Positions 25,057-31,807 of a DNA stretch of 64,000 nucleotides are shown here, piece by piece (the first letter of the stretch is position 1; each line of letters opens with the position of its first letter). The DNA comes from Clostridium_AW sp040797845 (GTDB taxonomy: Bacteria; Bacillota; Clostridia; Clostridiales; Clostridiaceae), in NCBI GenBank assembly GCA_040797845.1, contig JBFNFA010000006.1:1-64000 (forward strand). The letters are read 5' to 3'. Made by a program: the position numbers and the translations under genes. Below the pieces are notes generated by a model. The model did no database searches, was not told where the DNA came from, and saw nothing but the letters and a program-made list of their open reading frames with translations.

Positions 25057-25279
25057 CTTTTATCACCTTTCTCCCTTGATTTATTCTAAATACCTATTTT
25101 ACAGTAATTTTATTATAACAACAATTTTGAAAAGGAACTGTTCCTATTTTGCTAAATATTGATAAATGAAAACTTTCTATGCAAGCATTATAAGATTCTC
25201 CTGCCTAAATTTAGTACTAACAGAATATTTCTAATCATATTCTTATAAAGGAAAAGGATATAAAGGAGTGTAAAGTTAG

Positions 25280-26728
25280 TTGTTAAAAAAAGTTAAAGTT
25301 AGTTTACGGCCCATTGCTGGTAGAATAAATATGCCTACTGTTTTGAAAACAGCTATACTTCCGGGTGACTCAATGGAAAGATTATTTATTGCAACCCAGG
25401 TAGGAGAGATCTTTTACATTGGAAATGGAGTTATAAAAACCTTTTTAGATATTCGCCCGCGAATCATAAAACTAGGTTTTTCTGGCGGTAAATATGACGA
25501 ACGCGGATTGATAGGGCTAGCATTTCATCCCCAATTTTCTTATAACGGCCTATTTTATCTTCATTATTCAGTAGCTGGAACACAAGGTCCAGGTGCTCTC
25601 CCAAGCTCAGAAGTTTCAAGACAAGGTCTTCCTGAATTTTTTAAGCCTAACCCATGTGACCCCAGAACCTTAAACCAAAAGTGGATAAATAGAGAAGTTA
25701 ACTATGATCATATTGATACAGTTGAAGAATGGATTTTACGATCCAATGGCCAACCTCAAAAACGGCGGACATTACTTAATTTAAGAAGACCATTTTTTAA
25801 TCATAATGGTGTCAATAGCTTAAACTTTTCACCTGAAACAGGAAAGCTTGTTTTAACAACTGGAGATGGTGGATCAGGTTATGATCCATTTAATTCAAGT
25901 CAGGATGATATGGAAATTGCCGGTAAAATAATTGAAATTGATGTAGCTAAAAATACATTTATCAATAATCCACCGGTAGTAACACGTTTTAATGAACTTC
26001 CCGTACCTATTCAGGAAACACTTACGGTAATCGCCAAAGGGGTTCGCAATATACCTGGCATTTCATTTCAAAGGTTTTATAATCAGTATATCAAATATGT
26101 AGGAATTGTCGGACAGGATCTGGTAGAGTCAATTTTTTCATTCGTTAATTATAAACCAATACCGGTTACTCAGCTTGTTCAAGCTTATTTAGTGAAATCT
26201 GAACCTAACCAAGAAGGATTTATTAACTTTGGCTGGCGAGGATGGGAAGGTGCTCTTCCTACTTCGATTATAAGGGGCTGCTCTACAAATCCAACTTTGA
26301 ATGAGAAAATAATTGCTTATTACAATGATACAGTAAAAACCTCAGCACAGCGTATTCAGCCTCTAACTAGTTACTTTCATGAAGATCCCCGACCGAACAA
26401 GTTTGGAGGAACTGCACTTACGGGAGTCCAGTCATATATGGGCAATAGAATCCCCGGTTTAACTGGAAGCGTTGTGTTTACTGATTTTGCCCGGAATGAA
26501 GGATCTCAACCTCCGATTAGAGGTGTTTTAGCTTATACCAGGGTAAGAACAGATTGTAAACTAAGTGATTTTAGTGTCATTGAAACCAATTATAATTTTG
26601 GGTCTCAATCAGCTTATTATGCTAGTTTGGGAACGAATCTGAATCAAACCAGACTATATTTAGGGGTTTATGGCTCTATGAATGTGACCGATTTTAACCA
26701 AGGTACTGTTTTTGAAATTGTTCCATGA
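25280..26728 (+). CDS. PQQ-dependent sugar dehydrogenase-like beta-propeller (GSDH/sorbosone dehydrogenase family)
   Basis: 482 residues. The family shows in GEIFYIGNGVIKTFLDI, DERGLIGLAFHPQFSYNGLF, FNHNGVNSLNFSPETGKL and LTTGDGGSGYDPF (His/Gly-rich PQQ-site strands), then NFGWRGWEGALP and the blade GSVVFTDFARN. No signal peptide or membrane anchor is seen, whereas characterised soluble glucose dehydrogenases are secreted. A TTG start at 25280 follows AAAGGAG by 11 nt. Clostridia are not known to make PQQ, so catalysis with PQQ is doubtful; a carbohydrate-binding or PQQ-independent role is possible. It stands alone. Confidence 0.75.
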   Translation: MLKKVKVSLRPIAGRINMPTVLKTAILPGDSMERLFIATQVGEIFYIGNGVIKTFLDIRPRIIKLGFSGGKYDERGLIGLAFHPQFSYNGLFYLHYSVAGTQGPGALPSSEVSRQGLPEFFKPNPCDPRTLNQKWINREVNYDHIDTVEEWILRSNGQPQKRRTLLNLRRPFFNHNGVNSLNFSPETGKLVLTTGDGGSGYDPFNSSQDDMEIAGKIIEIDVAKNTFINNPPVVTRFNELPVPIQETLTVIAKGVRNIPGISFQRFYNQYIKYVGIVGQDLVESIFSFVNYKPIPVTQLVQAYLVKSEPNQEGFINFGWRGWEGALPTSIIRGCSTNPTLNEKIIAYYNDTVKTSAQRIQPLTSYFHEDPRPNKFGGTALTGVQSYMGNRIPGLTGSVVFTDFARNEGSQPPIRGVLAYTRVRTDCKLSDFSVIETNYNFGSQSAYYASLGTNLNQTRLYLGVYGSMNVTDFNQGTVFEIVP

Positions 26729-26977
26729 TTCATAACTATAGAATTCGGCTTAATACCAGATAAATTCCTTTCTAGGATTTATTGAATCGAAATATAAAAC
26801 AAACAAGAGAAAGAGAAATCATATTCCCTCGTCAATCTTGAAATTGATTTAATGTAAATGATGAAAGCCTTTAATGGAGGTATATTAAGAAGATATACCT
26901 TCAGTGCTTATACAGAAATATGCGTGCATCAATCAGTATTCTAAATTACTAGTATCACCTAATAGGAGGCATTTAAA

Positions 26978-27490
26978 TTGAAAAAAATGAATATAGGTAA
27001 GTTTATTTGTATTGGAGGAATATTAACAACAATAGCTGTACTATTCCAATCAGCACCTGTATTTTTACCTGCAATTGGGTTGGCCTTAAGTCCATTAAGT
27101 ACTCTACCTATTGCGATAGCTGCTGTTTCTAATATTTCTCTTGGTTTTACTGTGTTTTTTTCTTCCGCATTAATTCTTGTTATAGTTAGCGCGCAAGAGA
27201 CAATAATCTTGCTTTTTACCACCGGGCTACTAGGTATCGTTATCGGAACATTACTTTATAGAAAGGGAATAATAATTTCTATATTATCTTCAAGTATAGC
27301 ATTATCTCTTGGGATGATATTTTTAACTTACATAGTAGGTATTTCGGCGTTTGTGGATTTAACAAGTCCGCTATCAGTTCCTCTAACTTTTTTAATTTTT
27401 TTCTCATTTTCACTTGTTTACGCGAGCATCTGGAATATTTGCTTTAGAAAATTCATGAATTATCTTATAAAAATAAAATTAATTAGTTGA
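26978..27490 (+). CDS. Small integral membrane protein (ECF-S-component/YybS-like)
   Basis: 170 residues with five or six hydrophobic helices and few charges between them. The first helix contains GKFICIGGILTTIAVLFQSA and the next APVFLPAIGLALSPLSTLP. This resembles small substrate-binding membrane proteins of the ECF/YybS/DUF2232 type, but the match is only by general appearance. The start is a TTG at 26978 with AGGAGG well placed. A strong terminator follows. The function is unknown. Confidence 0.65.
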   Translation: MKKMNIGKFICIGGILTTIAVLFQSAPVFLPAIGLALSPLSTLPIAIAAVSNISLGFTVFFSSALILVIVSAQETIILLFTTGLLGIVIGTLLYRKGIIISILSSSIALSLGMIFLTYIVGISAFVDLTSPLSVPLTFLIFFSFSLVYASIWNICFRKFMNYLIKIKLIS

Positions 27491-27530
27491 CTCAAATATG
27501 GCTTTCCTATCATTTTGGATATTTAGTGTA

Positions 27531-27605
27531 ATGGTGAAGCATATTTTCTTCATCGCTGAAACCAAAGGCACAATGGACAGCCTGAGTATCATCAAGAATA
27601 CCTGA
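27531..27605 (+). pseudogene. Possible remnant of a type III restriction enzyme Res subunit
   Basis: A short frame ending in TGA reads VKHIFFIAETKGTMDSL then SIIKNT. The FIAETKG block resembles the C-terminal nuclease region of type III Res proteins (FVAETKG followed by a conserved helix), where Glu and Lys belong to the PD-(D/E)xK-type site. Everything else of the roughly 900-residue protein is missing, as is the Mod gene. It is recognised by motif only. Confidence 0.45.
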
Positions 27606-27626
27606 TGTCCTCTATAAAATATCATT

Positions 27627-27666
27627 AAAAATCGAGGCAAAAATGCACTTTTTCGCCTCGATTTTT
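27627..27666 (+). terminator. Terminator downstream of the membrane protein gene
   Basis: Perfect 12-bp stem AAAAATCGAGGC (27627-27638) / GCCTCGATTTTT (27655-27666), ending in T5. The A-rich left arm would also give T residues on the other strand, so it may serve the Cfr-like gene too. Confidence 0.8.
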
Positions 27667-27746
27667 GCTCATTATTTAATTAAAAATCTTCAAGATCTTT
27701 AAAATGAGACTATTTCTCTATTCAAATGGATATTTTTGAACTAACA

Positions 27747-28781
27747 TCATAATTCATTTTCATAACACAACTGTCCGCAAGCAGCACTAATTTCAGAACC
27801 AAATTGTGTTCTAACAGTTACACTAATACCAGCTTTCTTTAGTGTACTGCAAAATTGCTTGATAGCACTTGAAGATTGAAATTTTAAAGTTGTTTTGTCC
27901 GTAGAATTATAAGGTATCAAATCAATGTGATATAAATGCTCCCATGAACCACGATTTTTCAATAAACCTATAACTGCCTCTGCATGCTCTTTCGAATCAT
28001 TAATTCCCTCAAGCATAATATAAGCAATAAACACACGTCGTCCCGTATGAATGATATGCTCATCTAATGTCTTCATTACCTCATTCAATGGAAATCTTTT
28101 ATTTATAGGCATTAAATCGCTTCGTTGACTTTCAAATGGTGAATGAAGTGAAAAAGCCAGATTCACCTGTGGAAACTCTTTGGTCAATCTTTGAATTCCT
28201 GGTATAATGCCAATTGTTGAAATAGTAATTCTTCGTTGACTTAACCCAAATAAATTTTGATCTGTTAAAATTTCTACTGCATCAAATAACTCCGGATTTG
28301 CAAAAGCCTCACCCATTCCCATAAATGAAATACTATTCAATCTATGGTTATTAAAATAGAAATAAAGTAATTGGTCAGTTATCTCATCAGCAGTAAGATT
28401 GCGTTTAAATCCAGCACTTCCCGTTGCACAAAAACCACATCCAAAACTACAACCACATTGGGAGGAAATACAAAACGATTCCCACCCTTGTTTATACTTT
28501 AGCCCAACAGCCTCTATTCTTTCTCCATCAGTCAATTCGAATAACAATTTTTGAGTTTGTTTAGAACCTTGTGAAAAAACAGGTATTACACTAGATACAT
28601 TATTTCCAAACTCATTTGCTAAAGCTATCCTTAACGCTTTTGGCAGTATATGCATATCATTAAAATTATCTATTCTTTGATGAAAAATAGCTTTTGTAAG
28701 CTGCTCGTATCTATAATCAGGTAATTTTAAATTTGATACTATTTGTTTTATTTTTTCATATTTCGTTTTTGTCTGTTTCAT
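27747..28781 (-). CDS. cfr: Cfr-family 23S rRNA A2503 C8 methyltransferase
   Basis: A 344-residue radical-SAM methyltransferase. The cluster motif is CSFGCGFC (CxxxCxxC), with SFCISSQCGC before it, FMGMGEAFAN in the middle, the SAM-binding STIGIIPGI region, SLHSP, and the catalytic Cys in AACGQL near the C-terminus. WESFCISSQCGC and GEAFAN follow Cfr rather than housekeeping RlmN (CVSSQVGC and GEPLxN). Cfr methylates C8 of A2503 in the peptidyl-transferase centre and gives resistance to phenicols, lincosamides, oxazolidinones, pleuromutilins and streptogramin A. Which Cfr allele group it belongs to cannot be fixed here. RBS AGGAGG (28790-28795) can be folded into a hairpin. It lies 163 bp after an ABC-F gene, with a leader ORF between them. 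Confidence 0.88.
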   Translation of the reverse strand: MKQTKTKYEKIKQIVSNLKLPDYRYEQLTKAIFHQRIDNFNDMHILPKALRIALANEFGNNVSSVIPVFSQGSKQTQKLLFELTDGERIEAVGLKYKQGWESFCISSQCGCSFGCGFCATGSAGFKRNLTADEITDQLLYFYFNNHRLNSISFMGMGEAFANPELFDAVEILTDQNLFGLSQRRITISTIGIIPGIQRLTKEFPQVNLAFSLHSPFESQRSDLMPINKRFPLNEVMKTLDEHIIHTGRRVFIAYIMLEGINDSKEHAEAVIGLLKNRGSWEHLYHIDLIPYNSTDKTTLKFQSSSAIKQFCSTLKKAGISVTVRTQFGSEISAACGQLCYENEL

Positions 28782-28789
28782 GTAGGCTT

Positions 28790-28815
28790 CCTCCTCACTA
28801 TTAATAGTTAGGAAG
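28790..28815 (-). promoter_or_regulatory. Hairpin sequestering the RBS of the Cfr-like gene
   Basis: On the RNA, CUUCCU (28815-28810) pairs with the Shine-Dalgarno AGGAGG (28795-28790, one G-U), and the inner arms ACUAU and AUAGU extend the stem. The start codon would be closed unless this hairpin is opened. Confidence 0.65.
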
Positions 28816-28887
28816 CAAAGCCAGTATAATTAGCGACTTATACTACTCCATGCAAGCTTCGCCCAAAACATCTGGCTTTGCATGGAG
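28815..28887 (-). promoter_or_regulatory. Attenuator-like alternative hairpins before the Cfr-like gene
   Basis: Three RNA segments compete. A (28887-28872) pairs with B by CUCCAUGCAA/UUGCAUGGAG (28878-28887 with 28846-28855). A also pairs with C by GCAAAGCCAG/CUGGCUUUGC (28872-28881 with 28815-28824). The two pairings share bases 28878-28881 and so exclude each other. A further hairpin AGTATAA/TTATACT lies at 28823-28844. Segments A and B are inside the leader ORF, so ribosome position would decide the fold. Confidence 0.75.
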
Positions 28888-28923
28888 CCTATTGTGTGTT
28901 ACTTTTATATTCCCATTAAACAT
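28843..28923 (-). CDS. Leader peptide of the Cfr-like gene (26 codons)
   Basis: ATG at 28921-28923, stop TAG at 28843-28845. The peptide begins MFNGNIKVTHNRLH and ends KPDVLGEACME. It aligns without gaps with the 26-codon leader of the ABC-F gene: M1, N3, T9, H10, L13, H14, D18, G21, M25 and E26 are shared. An in-frame ATG four codons earlier (28933-28935) has AAAGG close before it and may be the actual start. It lies between the ABC-F stop and the Cfr-like ATG. It is probably a ribosome-stalling control peptide; it is not known to me as described. Confidence 0.65.
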   Translation of the reverse strand: MFNGNIKVTHNRLHAKPDVLGEACME

Positions 28924-28943
28924 ATTAATTACCATTTCTACCT

Positions 28944-30422
28944 TTACAATTTGATTATTTTTGTTGCAACATTTTCACAAAATGCACTATCATGTTCAAC
29001 AAACAAAATTGTAGATTCATGTTCAATTAACAATTTCTCAATCTGCATACGAGAAATGACATCAATAAAATTCAATGGTTCATCCCAAATATACAAATGT
29101 GCCCGTTCACACAAACTTTTGGCAAGCAATACCTTTTTCTTCTGTCCTCCACTAAAATCCTCGATATTCTTTTCAAACTGTTCTCTTGAAAAATCAAGTT
29201 TTCTAAGCATCGATTTAAATAAACTCTCGTCAATACAGTGTTTATCTGCATACTCAGATAAGTTACCATATAGATCTGAAGTATCTTGTGAAACATACGA
29301 AATGATTAACTTATTATTCTTTCTTACAATTCCACTATGGGGGATGTCTTCTCCATAAATTAATTTCAATATACTTGATTTTCCGCTACCATTCTTTCCT
29401 TGAATAGCAATTCTTTCACCTTGCTCTATAGTGAAGTTTACTCCTTCACAAACAATTCTATCATCATATTCAATTGCAACATCTATAAGTTCTACAAGCT
29501 TTTTATCATGGAAAGTAAGCGGTACTATTTTTAAACTTTCATTAGATTCAATATTTTTAAGAAGCTTTGATTTTTCCTCAATCATGCTTTGTTGTCTAGC
29601 TTCTATATTTTTAGCACGCTTCATCATTTTTGCAGCTTTATGTCCAACATATCCTTTATCTAATTTACTCCCAGAATTAGTAGTTCCATACTTGCTGCTT
29701 TCAACACTATCTGACCACGTAGATGTACGTTTTGCCGAGCTGGAAAGTCTGTTAATATCCTTCTTCAATTTTTCGTTTTCTGCTAGCTCAAAACCATCTT
29801 GTAATTCTTTGTTTCTCCACCATGAAGAAAAATTTCCTTTTTGTATTTCAATATTAGTTTTATTAATAGACAAGATATGGTCAACACAATTATCCAAAAA
29901 AGACCTATCATGTGAAATCAAAATAAATCCTTTCTTCTTTTTCAAGTAATTACGTAGGTTTTGCCTAGCTTCAGCATCCAAATGATTGGTAGGCTCATCA
30001 ATAAGTAAGAAGGAGTTCTCCTTCAAAAACATAGCAGCCAACAATGCTTTGGTCTGCTCTCCTTTAGATAGTGTGTAAAACTGTCTATATAAAGCATCGT
30101 AGTCCATATCTAACAAAGATAATTCTTTTACTATTTCCCAATCCATTGAATTTGGACTAATCTCCCTTATGACATCTATGGTGAAATTGCTTTGCTCCTG
30201 CACCTCATAAGGAAAATATTCAAAAGTCACATCAGCTGAAATGTTTCCATTATATTCGTATTTCCCAAGCAAAAGATTTAGAAAAGTAGTCTTTCCTCTT
30301 CCGTTTCTTCCAGTAAAGCCCAATTTCCAATCGGTATCAATTTGAAAACTTACATTTTCAAAAATATTATCATAGCTACCTTCATAAGCAAAGGTTAGGT
30401 TTGTAACATTTATTAAAGACAT
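28944..30422 (-). CDS. ABC-F ribosomal protection protein, Lsa/CplR type
   Basis: 492 residues with two ATPase domains and no membrane helices. NBD1: Walker A GRNGRGKTT, signature TLSKGEQTKALLA, Walker B FLLIDEPTNHLD. The interdomain linker of about 80 residues (RLSSSAKRTSTW ... KAAKMMKRAKNIE) is the arm that reaches the peptidyl-transferase centre. NBD2: GKNGSGKSS, DFSGGQKKKVLLAKSL, YIWDEPLNFIDV. The sequence FAYEGSYDNIFENVSF at the start and the YIWDEPLN motif resemble Lsa proteins, which remove lincosamide, pleuromutilin and streptogramin A drugs from the ribosome. I use the ATG at 30420-30422, which follows GAGGAGG; the longer frame has no RBS. It is preceded by a leader ORF and attenuator. 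Confidence 0.88.
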   Translation of the reverse strand: MSLINVTNLTFAYEGSYDNIFENVSFQIDTDWKLGFTGRNGRGKTTFLNLLLGKYEYNGNISADVTFEYFPYEVQEQSNFTIDVIREISPNSMDWEIVKELSLLDMDYDALYRQFYTLSKGEQTKALLAAMFLKENSFLLIDEPTNHLDAEARQNLRNYLKKKKGFILISHDRSFLDNCVDHILSINKTNIEIQKGNFSSWWRNKELQDGFELAENEKLKKDINRLSSSAKRTSTWSDSVESSKYGTTNSGSKLDKGYVGHKAAKMMKRAKNIEARQQSMIEEKSKLLKNIESNESLKIVPLTFHDKKLVELIDVAIEYDDRIVCEGVNFTIEQGERIAIQGKNGSGKSSILKLIYGEDIPHSGIVRKNNKLIISYVSQDTSDLYGNLSEYADKHCIDESLFKSMLRKLDFSREQFEKNIEDFSGGQKKKVLLAKSLCERAHLYIWDEPLNFIDVISRMQIEKLLIEHESTILFVEHDSAFCENVATKIIKL

Positions 30423-30456
30423 ATTTTTGTCCTCCTCTGTATTTAATAGTATAAAT

Positions 30457-30532
30457 AACAAAGTCGGAACAATAGGCGACCTTGTTATTACTCCATATAA
30501 GTGTCGCCTGCAGTATCCGACTCTATATGGAG
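30457..30532 (-). promoter_or_regulatory. Attenuator-like alternative hairpins before the ABC-F gene
   Basis: Fold 1: CUCCAUAUA (30532-30524) pairs with UAUAUGGAG (30499-30491), with a second hairpin AACAAGGUCG/CGACUUUGUU (30486-30477 with 30466-30457). Fold 2: AGUCGG (30522-30517) pairs with CCGACU (30467-30462) and GGCGAC (30508-30503) with GUCGCC (30480-30475). The folds exclude each other. The region aligns with the leader of the Cfr-like gene, including CTT-ATGGAGTA and the GTCGC ... CTTTG block. Confidence 0.75.
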
Positions 30533-30568
30533 ATTATCATGTGTTAGCAAAGTGTCTTTATTTATCAT
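30488..30568 (-). CDS. Leader peptide of the ABC-F gene (26 codons)
   Basis: ATG at 30566-30568, stop TAA at 30488-30490, RBS AAGGAGG at 30581-30587 (12-nt spacing). The peptide begins MINKDTLLTHDNLH and ends ESDTAGDTYME. It has the same length as the leader of the Cfr-like gene and shares ten identical positions with it. Part of this identity (L13-H14 and M25-E26) follows from RNA pairing CTCCAT/ATGGAG; T9-H10, D18 and G21 do not. Antibiotic-stalled ribosomes here would change the fold and release expression of the ABC-F gene. Confidence 0.7.
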   Translation of the reverse strand: MINKDTLLTHDNLHIESDTAGDTYME

Positions 30569-30613
30569 AATATTATTTATCCTCCTTATTCGAATTATTT
30601 ATCCGATGACTAC

Positions 30614-30806
30614 CATCCGTAATGCTCCCATCGCACTCTGTGAAAGCGATTCACGTAAAATCAAAGATTTTGGTTCTCTGCTTGCACTCTGTGAAAGCGA
30701 TTCACGTAAAATCAAAGATTTTGGTTCTCTGCTTTTCTACAAGTGGGAGATATTAGAACTCTTGAGCTTTAGCGATTTAGAGTTCTTATGCTGTGCATAA
30801 CGGATG
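30614..30806. repeat. Large nested inverted-repeat element (structured RNA or mobile-element end)
   Basis: The outer arms CATCCGTAATGC (30614-30625) and GCATAACGGATG (30795-30806) match at 11 of 12 positions. Inside are CTCCCA (30625-30630) / TGGGAG (30744-30749), AGAACTCT (30756-30763) / AGAGTTCT (30778-30785), and the hairpins GTGAA/TTCAC and AAAATC/GATTTT, which are present twice because of a 51-bp duplication. The overall shape is a multibranched structure. Its setting beside an IS200/IS605 TnpA remnant suggests a decayed element of that family (end structure or guide-like RNA), but this is inference. Confidence 0.55.
30633..30734. repeat. Exact tandem duplication, 2 x 51 bp
   Basis: Unit 1 is 30633-30683 and unit 2 is 30684-30734, with no mismatch seen. 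Each starts GCACTCTGTGAAAGCGATTC and contains two small hairpins. Perfect identity suggests a recent event by slippage. Confidence 0.9.
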
Positions 30807-30890
30807 CTACGTCCCTGGATAAGTTCTTCTAAGCTTCAGTTGGAGTAAGTATTCCTTTTAAGCAAACTCTATTTGAAGCTAAGAATCACT

Positions 30891-30945
30891 TGATAAAAAA
30901 ATAAGAGCCGCAAGAATTAATTATTCTTACAGCTCATAGATATAC
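30891..30945 (-). terminator. Orphan terminator on the minus strand
   Basis: GAGCTGTAAGAAT pairs imperfectly with ATTCTTGCGGCTC, followed on the minus strand by TTATTTTTTT. No intact minus-strand gene lies upstream of it; only gene fragments do. It is probably left over from a deleted gene. Confidence 0.6.
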
Positions 30946-31177
30946 GTAGTTAAGCCAATCATTATAGCATAACACAAGTGTATATATTAAGAGAAAAAAG
31001 AATAACTTTCTTGCATAAGTACAACAAAACAAACAGAACACACCTGTTTATCTTTGTATTAAATGTACTTTAAAAATTAGCAAGAAAAATTAATCATTTT
31101 TTCACCTCAAATTTCAATTTTTTTACCAGTATACTATTATACGTCGAAAAAGTCAATAAAGAGTGAATCAAAAAAAT

Positions 31178-31315
31178 CTATTTCTTCTCTATCTTCACAA
31201 CACACTCTACATGCCCTGAGAGTACAATAATGATGTCATAAGTATCTGCTGCCCCCTTGGTGGTAGGGTATATTTCTGTAAAATACTCTTCAGTACTAAT
31301 TTTATTAAGTTTCTT
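31178..31315 (-). pseudogene. Coding-like fragment resembling the C-terminal end of a methyltransferase
   Basis: A frame ending in TAG reads STEEYFTEIYPTTKGAADT then YDIIIVLSGHVECVVKIEKK. The HVECVV ending is common at the C-terminus of RumA/TrmA-type and other methyltransferases. There is no start or RBS, and the rest is missing. The identity is uncertain. Confidence 0.4.
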
Positions 31316-31425
31316 CTATGTAGACGATTACTTATTGCATTCCAGCTGTATCATTTAAGTACATTGACACTATTAATTATCAGGTATATAAATTACCTTC
31401 ATGTAATTCCCATAATATGCGGTAA

Positions 31426-31575
31426 TCAGATGACTTTATGTGAAAATCCAATGATCCGCAACTTACACTTTTTATCTACTACTTTCTGAAATTCAAAATC
31501 CAATAGCAACATTTCCTGTTTTGCATTATTGGCATGATTACTAATCAGAGTCTCTGCAAACTTGCTACTATCAGT
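31426..31575 (-). pseudogene. Coding-like fragment, unrecognised
   Basis: A 49-codon stop-to-stop frame with protein-like composition (KFAETLISNHANNAKQEM, then LLLDFEFQKVVDKK and LRIIGFSHKVI), overlapping the TnpA remnant on the other strand. No family is recognised. It is probably debris of a larger inserted gene. Confidence 0.3.
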
Positions 31576-31717
31576 TTACCGTACAGTAGGAAAGAATGCA
31601 AAGAAAATAAAGGAATACATACGAAATCAGCTGCAAGGAGACCTTACAGTTGTTCAAATAACACTTAAAGAGTATATAGACCCGTTTACGGGTGAGCAAG
31701 CAATCAAACGCAAATAG
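31574..31717 (+). pseudogene. IS200/IS605-family TnpA transposase, C-terminal remnant
   Basis: The frame reads VYRTVGKNAKKIKEYIRNQL, then TLKEYIDPFTGEQAIKRK and a stop. TVG, the helix with a catalytic-type Tyr followed four residues later by Gln (YIRNQ), and KEY-DPF-G are typical of the C-terminus of Y1 HUH transposases. The HUH-containing N-terminal two thirds is absent, so it is dead. It marks this region as the site of an old IS200/IS605 insertion. Confidence 0.65.
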
Positions 31718-31807
31718 GAAGCCACTTTAGCTGCAGCCTGAAAATATGGAGCGGTTGGCGAATTTGATTCGCCGACTTTCTGATTTTGGCGTTGATGATG
31801 AATTCGT

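Noticed and set aside
26870..26900. Inverted repeat GGTATAT/ATATACC upstream of the small membrane protein
   Set aside because: Short AT-rich arms, no T tract, and no position relative to a promoter that would give it a role.
27747..28781. Annotation as housekeeping RlmN
   Set aside because: The motifs around the cluster (SFCISSQCGC) and MGMGEAFAN follow Cfr rather than RlmN, and the gene is in an accessory region with a resistance partner.
30501..30800. 99-residue ORF containing a repeated ALCESDSRKIKDFGSLL segment
   Set aside because: The repeat comes from the 51-bp DNA duplication inside a palindromic element. The ORF runs opposite the ABC-F leader and has no RBS.
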